Positions 7,756 through 14,851 of a stretch of DNA of 64,000 bases are shown in pieces (the stretch's first letter is position 1; each line of letters opens with the position of its first letter). Position numbers and translations under genes: made by a program. Source of the DNA: Chloroflexota bacterium (GTDB lineage: Bacteria > Chloroflexota > Anaerolineae > B4-G1); contig JAAEPW010000798.1 in assembly GCA_024232355.1 (NCBI GenBank), positions 17,027-81,026 on the forward strand. The letters run 5' to 3'. Under the pieces are notes generated by a model that saw nothing but the letters and a program-made list of their open reading frames with translations, was not told the origin of the DNA and made no database searches.

Positions 7756-8901
7756 TCAGACGTCAGCCAGCTTCTCTGCAATCTGCCGAAGTTGCTGGGA
7801 AACCAAAGTGGTGGGTTGAGCCACGATCATTGGATTCCCTGTTTCAGCCGCCTGGAATGCCAGCTCGGGTGCCGGGGTAACCACACCAGCAAGATCGTGT
7901 TGCAGTAAACCCTCAATCGCTTCTTTCGTAAAGGTCGCTGCGGAAGGAGCCTTGTTGATCAACACCACGCTAATTCTGTGCTTGGGAAAGCTAAGACCCG
8001 TGGTCATTTCATCCAGCAGTGTCTGTGCCAACATGAGCGCCACACGATTAGGCTCTGTCGACACTACAATGTGATCACAAATCGGCAAAATGCGGCGATT
8101 TGTCTCTTCCAGCCCCACTCCCAGATCTAGCAAAAGGTAATCGGCCATAGTTCCGAGATGTTGAATGATGGTCTCCGCGTGATCTGGGAGTAATGGCATG
8201 GCTACCCCAATGGGCTCAATCTGACCGCCCAAAACTCGCACGCCAGTCTTGTGCTCCTCCAACTGAGCCTCAACCAATCGCGTCTCGATTTGCTCAACCG
8301 ACCGATCCAATAGACGCCACATACCGCTCTGGCGGCGTAAGTTCAGCTGGGAAGCCGTAGCCGTCATACCAGATTGCATATCGGCCAAAATGACCTGGCC
8401 TTTCTTCTGTCCCAAGGTTAGCGCAACGGCGACGTTTACCGCCACGGTGGTCGTGCCTACTCCGCCTTTTGAGCCTAAAAACCCAAGCACCTTGGCTCGC
8501 ATGGGTGGTTTTTCTTCCACCCGTCTCCGTGACGTGCGCAACAACACGGCCTCTATGCGAGAAGCCAATTCCTCTGGATGAACGGGTTTGGTTAGATAAT
8601 CGTCCGCTCCGGCCTGGAACCCAGCCACCTTGTCGTCCACCATCGTTTTGGCCGTAAACATAATAATGGGCATACTGGCCGTAGTAGGATCCGCACGGAG
8701 CTTGCGGCAAACCTCATAGCCGTCCATATCCGGCATCATGACATCCAGGATGATTAGGTCTGGCCTGTCCGCCCGAGCTTTTTCCAAGGCCTGGGCACCC
8801 GACCTTGCAGCAATGATTTCATATCCTCGTCGCTGCAACATCAAGCCAATTAATTTTACGCTTTCTATCTCGTCATCAACTACTAGAATTCTTTTTGCCA
8901 T
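7756..8901 (-). CDS. Receiver domain fused to ParA/MinD-type ATPase (CpaE/TadZ-like)
   Basis: The start MAKRILVVDDE at 8901 has GGAGGCAGCA just before it, giving 381 residues. Residues 1-125 are a response-regulator receiver: VDDE, phosphoacceptor Asp in LIILDVMMPDMDGYE, conserved Thr in MFTAKT, Lys in YLTKP. Residues about 135-381 are a deviant-Walker ATPase: FLGSKGGVGTTTVAVNVA, then LADMQSGM and LLLDLGVGLEETN. The architecture equals that of the pilus protein at 50452, but no pilus genes lie nearby. It could position a cell-pole complex in response to phosphorylation. Divergent from ribokinase with its own promoter. Confidence 0.9.
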   Translation of the reverse strand: MAKRILVVDDEIESVKLIGLMLQRRGYEIIAARSGAQALEKARADRPDLIILDVMMPDMDGYEVCRKLRADPTTASMPIIMFTAKTMVDDKVAGFQAGADDYLTKPVHPEELASRIEAVLLRTSRRRVEEKPPMRAKVLGFLGSKGGVGTTTVAVNVAVALTLGQKKGQVILADMQSGMTATASQLNLRRQSGMWRLLDRSVEQIETRLVEAQLEEHKTGVRVLGGQIEPIGVAMPLLPDHAETIIQHLGTMADYLLLDLGVGLEETNRRILPICDHIVVSTEPNRVALMLAQTLLDEMTTGLSFPKHRISVVLINKAPSAATFTKEAIEGLLQHDLAGVVTPAPELAFQAAETGNPMIVAQPTTLVSQQLRQIAEKLADV

Positions 8902-8920
8902 TGCTGCCTCCCCACGTACT

Positions 8921-8949
8921 AATTTAGCACAGAAACCAATACTTGGCAA
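8921..8949 (-). promoter_or_regulatory. Predicted sigma-70 promoter for the REC-ATPase gene
   Basis: On the minus strand TTGCCA (8944-8949) and TAAATT (8921-8926) are separated by 17 bases. The -10 ends 19 bases before the ATG at 8901, which leaves a very short leader containing the GGAGG ribosome site. Confidence 0.5.
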
Positions 8950-8975
8950 GAACTAGAAATGTTATCGCCACCCTC

Positions 8976-9004
8976 TTGACACATCTCATCTGATGTGGCA
9001 TACT
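8976..9004 (+). promoter_or_regulatory. Predicted sigma-70 promoter for the ribokinase operon
   Basis: A perfect -35 TTGACA (8976-8981) and CATACT (8999-9004) are spaced by 17 bases, 70 bases upstream of the ribokinase ATG. It points away from the promoter at 8921-8949. Confidence 0.65.
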
Positions 9005-9074
9005 GCTCGCGGATGCTTAAAAGGTATACGTGACCCTGAAATTCCACAGCACTGCAAATAAAGGCACAAAATAT

Positions 9075-10004
9075 ATGACCGCACACATCACCGTCGTCGG
9101 CAGTCTGAATATGGACCTGGTCGCCCGCTCGCCGCGCATTCCACAGCCCGGCGAGACGATCATTGGCAGCGATTTTGGCACCGTGCCGGGTGGCAAAGGT
9201 GCTAACCAAGCCGTAGCTGCTGCCCGACTGGGCGCTCAGGTCTCAATGGTCGGACGGGTGGGGAATGATACATTCGCCGGGCCATTGCTCGAAAACCTGG
9301 CTGCCGCCAACGTGGATCATCGCTTTGTGATTCAAGACCCCGAGGCCGCCACCGGCGTGGCCCTCATCGTGGTTGACGACGCCGGGCAAAACAGCATTGT
9401 CGTCGCTTCTGGGGCTAATATGCGGCTCTCCCCCACCGACGTGGATAAAGTCGAGGCCGTCATTGCCAACGCCGACGTGCTGCTCCTACAATTGGAAACC
9501 CCTCTGGAAACCGTGGTCCGGGCAGCCGAGGTCGCTCGCGCCCATAAAGTGACCGTTGTTCTCAACCCAGCCCCCGCGCGCCCATTGCCAGTCGAGTTAC
9601 TGGCGATGGTGGATGTGCTCATCCCCAACGAGAGCGAGACAGCCCTACTGACCGGTCTGCCCATCGGCAATCAAGCCGAGGTGGAGGTCGCGGCGTTGGC
9701 ACTGCGAGAGTCGGGCGTGGGCATCGTGATCCTCACGCTGGGGAAACGAGGCGCGTTATTGACACAGGAACAAGAAATCACGCATATTCCCGCCTTTGAC
9801 GTAACACCCATAGACACCACCGCCGCGGGTGATGCTTTTGTGAGTGGTTTCGCCGTCGCCCTGGCCGAGGGACAAACGTTGACTGAAGCGGTGCGATGGG
9901 GAAATGCCGCCGGCGGCCTGGCCACCACAAAAATGGGCGCTCAACCTTCTCTGCCTACCCGTCAAGACTTGGAGAGATTACTGAATGAAACCACAGCACA
10001 TTGA
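9075..10004 (+). CDS. rbsK: Ribokinase (PfkB family sugar kinase)
   Basis: Starting at MTAHITVVG (9075), 309 residues, the usual ribokinase length. It shows the PfkB N-terminal signature GSLNMDLVARSPRIPQPGET, GGKGANQAVAAARLGA, the substrate-side VGNDTFAGPLL, LNPAPARPLP, LIPNESETALLTG, and the C-terminal PfkB signature DTTAAGDAFVSGFAVAL with the catalytic Asp in GD. It phosphorylates ribose (or a related sugar) at O5 using ATP. The last 20 bases overlap the next gene. Other PfkB substrates are possible because no ribose transporter is nearby. Confidence 0.9.
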   Translation: MTAHITVVGSLNMDLVARSPRIPQPGETIIGSDFGTVPGGKGANQAVAAARLGAQVSMVGRVGNDTFAGPLLENLAAANVDHRFVIQDPEAATGVALIVVDDAGQNSIVVASGANMRLSPTDVDKVEAVIANADVLLLQLETPLETVVRAAEVARAHKVTVVLNPAPARPLPVELLAMVDVLIPNESETALLTGLPIGNQAEVEVAALALRESGVGIVILTLGKRGALLTQEQEITHIPAFDVTPIDTTAAGDAFVSGFAVALAEGQTLTEAVRWGNAAGGLATTKMGAQPSLPTRQDLERLLNETTAH

Positions 10005-11364
10005 CAAACTGATCGCCCTGATCGGTGACGATGAACGCGTATCAGTCCACACCGCAGACCGGGAGGCCCATTCTCAAGACGAATCCTTCCACAAGCCACA
10101 CTTGCCCGACGTCGTGATCTGGCCTGAAAGCACCGAGGAGATCAGTCATGTCCTCAGTTGGGCCAACGAACACCGTGTGCCGGTCACACCCTGGAGCGGA
10201 GGTTCCAGCCTGGAAGGCAACCCCATCCCCGTACGCGGTGGCATCCTGCTGGCCATGTACCGGCAGAACCGCATCCTAAAAGTGCGCGAAGTCGATTTGC
10301 AAGTGCGCGTGCAACCCGGCATCATCTATGATGATTTGAACAAACGGTTGAGCCGATATGGGCTATTCTTCCCCCCAGCCCCGGGCAGCTCGGACGTTGC
10401 CACCATCGGCGGTATGGCAGCCAATAACTCGAGCGGTATGCACGCCGTCAAATATGGTGTCACCGGCGATTATGTCCTGGCATTGGAAGCAGTGTTGGCC
10501 ACAGGGGAAATCATCCACACCGGCTCGCGCGCGCTCAAGAGTGCCAGCGGCTACGATCTGACACGCCTCTTTGTCGGCTCTGAAGGCACACTGGGAGTAA
10601 TCACCGAGATCACGCTGCGTCTGCAAGTCGTGCCAGAAAAGATAGCTGCTGTGGCGGTCTTTCCTTCACCAAAGGAAGCAGCCCAGGCGACCTTTGAGAT
10701 CAACCGTTACGCTCCCACCCCCGCTGGGCTGGAATGGATGGACGAACATATGGTCGCGTTGGTCAATCGCTGGAAAGGAATGAGCCTGCCAGAGGCCCCA
10801 ACGATGGTGATGGAATTTCACGGCACGCCCGAGGGAGCGCGGGCCGAGGCCGAGTTTGTGGGCGAAATTTGCCGCGATTGCGGGTGCACGGACTTTGAGA
10901 TGGGGCAGTCGCAGGCGGAGCGGGACCGGTTGTGGGCGGGTCGTAAGGCAGCTCATAAAGCCGCCAAGCATTTACACCCCGACTATACCCTCGGCATAGG
11001 CGACATTGTCGTGCCCATCTCCAAGTATCCTGAGGCAGTAGAAACAGCTTATGCAGCCGGTCGCGCGCACGACATCCCCGTTTACACCTTTGGTCACGCT
11101 GGTGATGGCAACCTGCACCTGGAAATTCTGATGCACAAGGATGACCCAACTGCCCAAGAACGGGGGGCGGCCGTCAGTGCCAAGGTGGTCAATTACGCCA
11201 TCTCTGTTGGTGGCACAGCGACGGGAGAACACGGCGTAGGCATCGGTAAACGGCAGTTTATGGCAGCGGAACACGGCGCTAGCCTGAAAGTGATGAAACG
11301 CATCAAGCATCTCTTGGATCCCAACGGCATCCTGAATCCAGGCAAGATATTCCAAGAAATCTGA
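9985..11364 (+). CDS. FAD-linked oxidase, glycolate oxidase/D-lactate dehydrogenase (GlcD) family
   Basis: A 459-residue enzyme. The N-terminal FAD_binding_4 domain shows VTPWSGGSSLEGN, VRVQPGIIYDDLN, PPAPGSSDVATIGGMAANN, SASGYDLTRLFVGSEGTLG. The C-terminal FAD-oxidase domain ends with the histidine-bearing TFGHAGDGNLHLEIL, TGEHGVGIGK, and closes with LLDPNGILNPGKIF. Such enzymes oxidise 2-hydroxyacids (glycolate, D-lactate, 2-hydroxyglutarate) to 2-ketoacids. The start overlaps the ribokinase end, so translation is coupled. A lactate-family permease lies 3.5 kb downstream, which makes D-lactate a sensible guess. There are no GlcE or GlcF subunits. Confidence 0.9.
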   Translation: MKPQHIDKLIALIGDDERVSVHTADREAHSQDESFHKPHLPDVVIWPESTEEISHVLSWANEHRVPVTPWSGGSSLEGNPIPVRGGILLAMYRQNRILKVREVDLQVRVQPGIIYDDLNKRLSRYGLFFPPAPGSSDVATIGGMAANNSSGMHAVKYGVTGDYVLALEAVLATGEIIHTGSRALKSASGYDLTRLFVGSEGTLGVITEITLRLQVVPEKIAAVAVFPSPKEAAQATFEINRYAPTPAGLEWMDEHMVALVNRWKGMSLPEAPTMVMEFHGTPEGARAEAEFVGEICRDCGCTDFEMGQSQAERDRLWAGRKAAHKAAKHLHPDYTLGIGDIVVPISKYPEAVETAYAAGRAHDIPVYTFGHAGDGNLHLEILMHKDDPTAQERGAAVSAKVVNYAISVGGTATGEHGVGIGKRQFMAAEHGASLKVMKRIKHLLDPNGILNPGKIFQEI

Positions 11365-11398
11365 CCGGGAACCGAACAACTCAAGCGTGCATTCCCGC

Positions 11399-11427
11399 TT
11401 GACAATGCCCCTTGGGTAAGGTAAGAT
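11399..11427 (+). promoter_or_regulatory. Predicted sigma-70 promoter for the HAD-PHP pair
   Basis: TTGACA (11399-11404), a 17-base spacer, then TAAGAT (11422-11427), ending 14 bases before the HAD-gene ATG at 11442. The match is strong and it gives a near-leaderless message. Confidence 0.6.
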
Positions 11428-11441
11428 AACGCCGAATAATT

Positions 11442-12158
11442 ATGCTACAAGCGATAACTTTTGACTTTTGGGGAACCCTCTATCAAGGCACGTTCGCTCG
11501 CGACGAACGGTTGCACTTGTTGAACAAAGCATTGATGCAACACAATCAACCACGCCTATGGACCGATCTTGAAGCAGCTTATCGCCACGCCGGGTCCATT
11601 TGGGAGCGTATATGGCGCGAAGAACACCGATCCATTACCTTTGAGCATTGGGTGCACGAGGTGCTGGCCTTTCTCAAAGCCGACTTGTCTGAGGACGCGA
11701 TAGCCAATCTACAAAAGCCTATAGAAGAAGTTTATCTGAACGGCGATGAACCCCGACCGATCCATGGCGTGGAAAAACTTTTGCCCCGCCTGGCACAACG
11801 CTACCGGCTGGGTCTCATTTCTGACACTGGGATGACGCCGGGGCGCGTCCTGCGCCAGGTCCTCCAGCGTGACGGTCTGCTGCAATACTTTCAGGCCTTG
11901 ACCTTTTCCGATGAAACAGGAACGACAAAACCGCTTCCAGAACAGTTCCTGCGCACGTTGGATATCCTAAACACCAAACCCGAAAAAGCCGCCCACATTG
12001 GTGATCTACCAGAGACCGATATTGCCGGAGCCAAAGGTGTGGGAATGAAGGCCATCTTGTTCCTGGGAGTGAATGATCGTCAAGACGGCCGGTCATTGGC
12101 CGACGCCGCCTTGGAAGAATACAACCAACTAGAAAAAGTGCTAGAGAGGTTTGAATGA
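11442..12158 (+). CDS. HAD-superfamily hydrolase
   Basis: A 238-residue protein. Motif I is TFDFWGTLY: the nucleophile Asp is present, but the usual second Asp is Trp, as seen in haloacid-dehalogenase-like branches. A helical cap spans about 20-95. Motif II is LISDTGM, motif III is the Lys in TGTTKPLPEQF, and motif IV is HIGDLPETDIAGAKGVGM. Probably a phosphatase of a small metabolite; the missing second Asp (usual general acid) makes a dehalogenase-like or altered activity possible. It overlaps the PHP gene by 4 bases (ATGA). Confidence 0.85.
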   Translation: MLQAITFDFWGTLYQGTFARDERLHLLNKALMQHNQPRLWTDLEAAYRHAGSIWERIWREEHRSITFEHWVHEVLAFLKADLSEDAIANLQKPIEEVYLNGDEPRPIHGVEKLLPRLAQRYRLGLISDTGMTPGRVLRQVLQRDGLLQYFQALTFSDETGTTKPLPEQFLRTLDILNTKPEKAAHIGDLPETDIAGAKGVGMKAILFLGVNDRQDGRSLADAALEEYNQLEKVLERFE

Positions 12159-13210
12159 GTATCTACGAATACACCGGCAATCTTCACACCCACACCTCCT
12201 ATTCTGACGGGCAAGCCCTTCATGCCGAGATTGCGCAGGCAGCGGCCAAGGCCGGGCTCGATTTCGTCATCGTCACAGACCACAACGTGTGGGTAGAAGG
12301 CTGCGAACGCCACTATGGCAAGGTTTTGTTAATGGTAGGCGAAGAAGTCCACAACGTGCGCCGCAGACCTCAAGTCAGTCACCTCTTAGCCTACAACGCT
12401 GAATGTGAGTTGTCAACGTGGGCTTTGGACCCACAGAGTCTCATCAACAAAGTAAAACAGCAGGGCGGCCTTTGTTTTCTCGCTCACCCATACGAGTACC
12501 CCAGCCCCATCAACCCGGATCTGGCCGCTATCCCGTGGGCCGATTGGAATGTGACCGGATACACGGGGATTGAGATTTGGAACTATATGTCCGAGTTCAA
12601 GGCCCTCGCGCGCAACAAGTTGGCAGCCGTACTCTATGCATATTTTCCGGCGCTAGGCATTACGGGGCCGTTTCGAGCCACGCTGCGCCAGTGGGATCAC
12701 TTTTTGTCTCAGGGCAAACGTGTCGTCGCTATCGGCGGAAGCGATGCCCATGGAGACACCTACACGATAGGGCCTTTCCACCGCCAAGTATTCCCCTACG
12801 AACACCTCTTCCGCTGCGTCAACACCCATATTGTCACCCAGCAGCCCTTTAACGGGACGCTGGCACACGACAAAAAACTGGTGTACGATGCGATACGGGC
12901 CGGTCATACTTGGATAGGCTACGATCTTTTAGCGCCCACAGTAGGTTTTCGCTTTACGGCCCGCAGCATCAATAACCATGCAATTATGGGAGATGATCTG
13001 ATGCGGATGGGAGCAACAAAATTCCAAGTCCACACTCCCCATAGTGGCGACATTCGCTTGCTGTGCAACGGCCAGGTCGTAGCCCGCGCTAGAGGCCAAC
13101 AACTCGAGCACACAACTGCCGAGCCGGGCGCGTATCGAGTTGAGGCCTATCGCCGGCACTTGTTGGGCCAGCGGGGTTGGATTTTCAGCAATCCGATCTA
13201 TGTCACATAA
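12155..13210 (+). CDS. PHP-domain metal-dependent phosphoesterase
   Basis: A 351-residue protein starting MSIYEYTGNLHTHTSYSDG: the HxHxxxSDG motif binds the first metals of a PHP active site. FVIVTDHN, VGEEVHN, FLAHPYEYPSP and IGGSDAH supply the remaining metal ligands in the expected order. The C-terminal 80 residues look like a beta domain (FRFTARSINNHAIMGDD..., VEAYRRHLLGQRGWIFSNPIYVT), as in PHP proteins that end in a surface-type domain. It probably cleaves a phosphoester. Coupled to the HAD gene. Confidence 0.88.
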   Translation: MSIYEYTGNLHTHTSYSDGQALHAEIAQAAAKAGLDFVIVTDHNVWVEGCERHYGKVLLMVGEEVHNVRRRPQVSHLLAYNAECELSTWALDPQSLINKVKQQGGLCFLAHPYEYPSPINPDLAAIPWADWNVTGYTGIEIWNYMSEFKALARNKLAAVLYAYFPALGITGPFRATLRQWDHFLSQGKRVVAIGGSDAHGDTYTIGPFHRQVFPYEHLFRCVNTHIVTQQPFNGTLAHDKKLVYDAIRAGHTWIGYDLLAPTVGFRFTARSINNHAIMGDDLMRMGATKFQVHTPHSGDIRLLCNGQVVARARGQQLEHTTAEPGAYRVEAYRRHLLGQRGWIFSNPIYVT

Positions 13211-13241
13211 GAACGGGATACGTGATGCACAAAGCGTGACG

Positions 13242-13258
13242 TTGTGACAGTGTCACAA
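13242..13258. promoter_or_regulatory. 17-bp palindrome, possible regulator site
   Basis: TTGTGACAGTGTCACAA is a perfect 8-bp inverted repeat with a single central base. Size and symmetry suit a dimeric repressor or CRP/FNR-like protein, but no promoter is recognisable next to it and it lies 30 bases beyond the end of the PHP gene. Confidence 0.35.
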
Positions 13259-13631
13259 TATGACTTGTCCTCACATCAAATACCCATTCAGGTTTCTAGA
13301 TAATAACTACCTGGTCCACAACACATTTTTGATACCGAGTTAGATGATCAAGATTGACGATATTTCTGGAGAAAAAGCCAAAACTATAGTGTTTGAATGA
13401 TTCTCTGACCGTTGGAATAGATCGCGCTTGCAGTTTGACTTTTGCAGAATATATTGTCACGCTGCAAGTGTTTTTTTTGCCAAGTCCCGTCATAGGCAGC
13501 CGTTTCCGCAGTAATGGATGCCCTATTTTGGGAAACACCCTCAGGGACGAAAATCGCAGGGGCACAGTTCTCGTACCCCTTGTCGAGTTGCCGCTGTGCG
13601 AGGCGGAACAAGAAAGCTTCGCAGCCGTAGC

Positions 13632-13665
13632 CGCGATTTCCATATCGCGCGGTATGGAAACCGCG
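13632..13665. repeat. Paired-hairpin element A (complementary loops)
   Basis: Hairpin 1 is CGCGAT-TTCCAT-ATCGCG (13632-13649). Hairpin 2 is CGCGGT-ATGGAA-ACCGCG (13648-13665). Each has a 6-bp stem and a 6-base loop, and the loops are exact reverse complements. The same architecture with other stem sequences occurs at 63898-63943. It resembles a REP-type palindromic repeat. Confidence 0.7.
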
Positions 13666-13900
13666 ACTACATTTTTATACTTTCCTATAATACAAGAAAA
13701 AGGGAACAGTATCGGGCAGTTCAAGCCACCGCGTTACACAGATATAGAGATGATTCAGTTGCTAAAGTCTCTCACCGCAGAGCGTGAGTAGTCCGCGAAT
13801 TCAACGGATTAGGGGGCTGTGCAATCCCGACGGAAAATCGCCAGCACCCCACCAGTGCTTTCTTTTGCGGTGAGAACAAAGGCGGTTTCTGACCATCAAG

Positions 13901-13937
13901 CAAAGCCCCGCTCTCGCTAACACGAGAGCGGGGCTGA
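13901..13937 (-). terminator. Rho-independent terminator of the first ferredoxin gene
   Basis: AGCCCCGCTCTCG (13904-13916) pairs perfectly with CGAGAGCGGGGCT (13923-13935) over a 6-base loop; on the minus strand TTTGCTT follows. It lies 29 bases beyond the ferredoxin stop. Confidence 0.85.
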
Positions 13938-13963
13938 TTGCCAAATTTGAACGCAAAAGCGTG

Positions 13964-14155
13964 TTATTTTGCCTTCACAATCGCCTCTGAGGGGCAGACA
14001 TCCACACACTGCATCTCCTCAAAGTGACCCTTGCACTCGACACACTTTTCTGCATCAATTTCAAAGATCTCGTCCCCCTCGGTAATAGCCGAGACGGGGC
14101 ACTCGAGTTCACAAGAACCACAAGCGATGCACTCATCCGTGATTTTCATTGCCAT
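13964..14155 (-). CDS. 2[4Fe-4S] ferredoxin, YfhL/Allochromatium type
   Basis: The ATG at 14155 has GGAGG eight bases upstream; a GTG three codons earlier overlaps the ribosome site and is less likely. The 63-residue product carries CIACGSCELECPV (C-x2-C-x2-C-x3-CP) and CVECKGHFEEMQCVDVCP (C-x2-C-x8-C-x3-CP). The 8-residue spacing in the second motif marks the Allochromatium/YfhL class, whose clusters have very low potentials. It carries single electrons in the cytoplasm. No partner oxidoreductase is adjacent. Confidence 0.93.
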   Translation of the reverse strand: MAMKITDECIACGSCELECPVSAITEGDEIFEIDAEKCVECKGHFEEMQCVDVCPSEAIVKAK

Positions 14156-14323
14156 TCGTTTCACCTCCTTCCGGTTAAAAAATTTTTAGGGAGACTTTAC
14201 ACCATCCAAAATCAGTAACAGTGCCTCCCGATGAACTGTTTATAAACAACTAGCACCATCTAGCAAATTGAAAACGGTTGCACCGACGATCCACACACCA
14301 ACCTACGGATTGCACACGTACAC

Positions 14324-14593
14324 CTACACCTGCTCCACGCCTGGTCCGCTTTCGAAATAGTCGATATTCTTCTGAATGTCGTCCTCGTACGCTGATGGCA
14401 CGTCATCTTGATGAAAGATCGCCTTTTGCTCACATTCATCCTCGCAAGAGCCGCACTCGATACAGGACTCGGGATTGATGTAATAGGTCAGCCACTCGGG
14501 GTCACCTTCGATAAAAAAGATGACATCATCGTTTGGGCAAGCCTCCACACAAGAATCACAACGCTCACATAGTCTGGTAATCACATAGGACAT
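14324..14593 (-). CDS. Ferredoxin-like protein with two 4Fe-4S motifs
   Basis: An 89-residue acidic protein beginning MSYVITRLCERCDSCVEACP: C-x2-C-x2-C-x3-CP near the N-terminus. CIECGSCEDECEQ follows about 35 residues later, with Glu replacing the usual Pro after the last Cys. The linker PEWLTYYINPES is typical of short bacterial ferredoxins of this type. An acidic tail of about 30 residues ends the protein. It is a second electron carrier next to, but not overlapping, the YfhL-type one; a 168-base gap separates them and each may have its own promoter. Confidence 0.88.
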   Translation of the reverse strand: MSYVITRLCERCDSCVEACPNDDVIFFIEGDPEWLTYYINPESCIECGSCEDECEQKAIFHQDDVPSAYEDDIQKNIDYFESGPGVEQV

Positions 14594-14610
14594 TTTTCTT
14601 TACCGCCATT

Positions 14611-14640
14611 CTGATATGATATATGGACTCGCACTTGCAA
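14611..14640 (-). promoter_or_regulatory. Possible promoter of the second ferredoxin gene
   Basis: On the minus strand TTGCAA (14635-14640) and TATCAG (14611-14616) are 18 bases apart, 17 bases before the ATG at 14593. A weak match to sigma-70. Confidence 0.4.
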
Positions 14641-14735
14641 GAGACGCTTCCCATTCTAATGAGATTTGAATCTTTGTCAAGGTGTCACTAGACATCATTC
14701 ATCAAGTCATAATGTCACACCACACCGTTTTTCTT

Positions 14736-14763
14736 TTGACACGCTTGTGTTATACTGTAAAAT
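14736..14763 (+). promoter_or_regulatory. Predicted promoter of the lactate permease gene
   Basis: TTGACA (14736-14741) and TAAAAT (14758-14763) are spaced by 16 bases, about 90 bases upstream of the chosen TTG start. Two TGTCAC motifs lie just upstream (near 14684 and 14713) and could be binding sites for a regulator. Confidence 0.6.
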
Positions 14764-14851
14764 CTCTGTCGAACAAATCGCTTGCGCACTCGGCGTGACA
14801 ACGAGAACAACGATTACCATAAATCTGATATCCACCTACACGAGGACAAAC

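Larger units (their letters stand above)
13211..13963. other. Gene-poor intergenic stretch with palindromes
   Basis: About 750 bases between the PHP gene and the ferredoxin. I find no open frame with recognisable protein features. It holds an operator-like palindrome (13242), a paired-hairpin repeat (13632) and, at the right end, the ferredoxin terminator (13901). The base composition is more AT-rich than that of the neighbouring genes between 13300 and 13450. Confidence 0.6.

Noticed and set aside
13393..13791. A 132-codon frame in the intergenic stretch after the PHP gene
   Set aside because: No ribosome site, no protein features, and it reads through the paired-hairpin element; the opposite strand is equally open.
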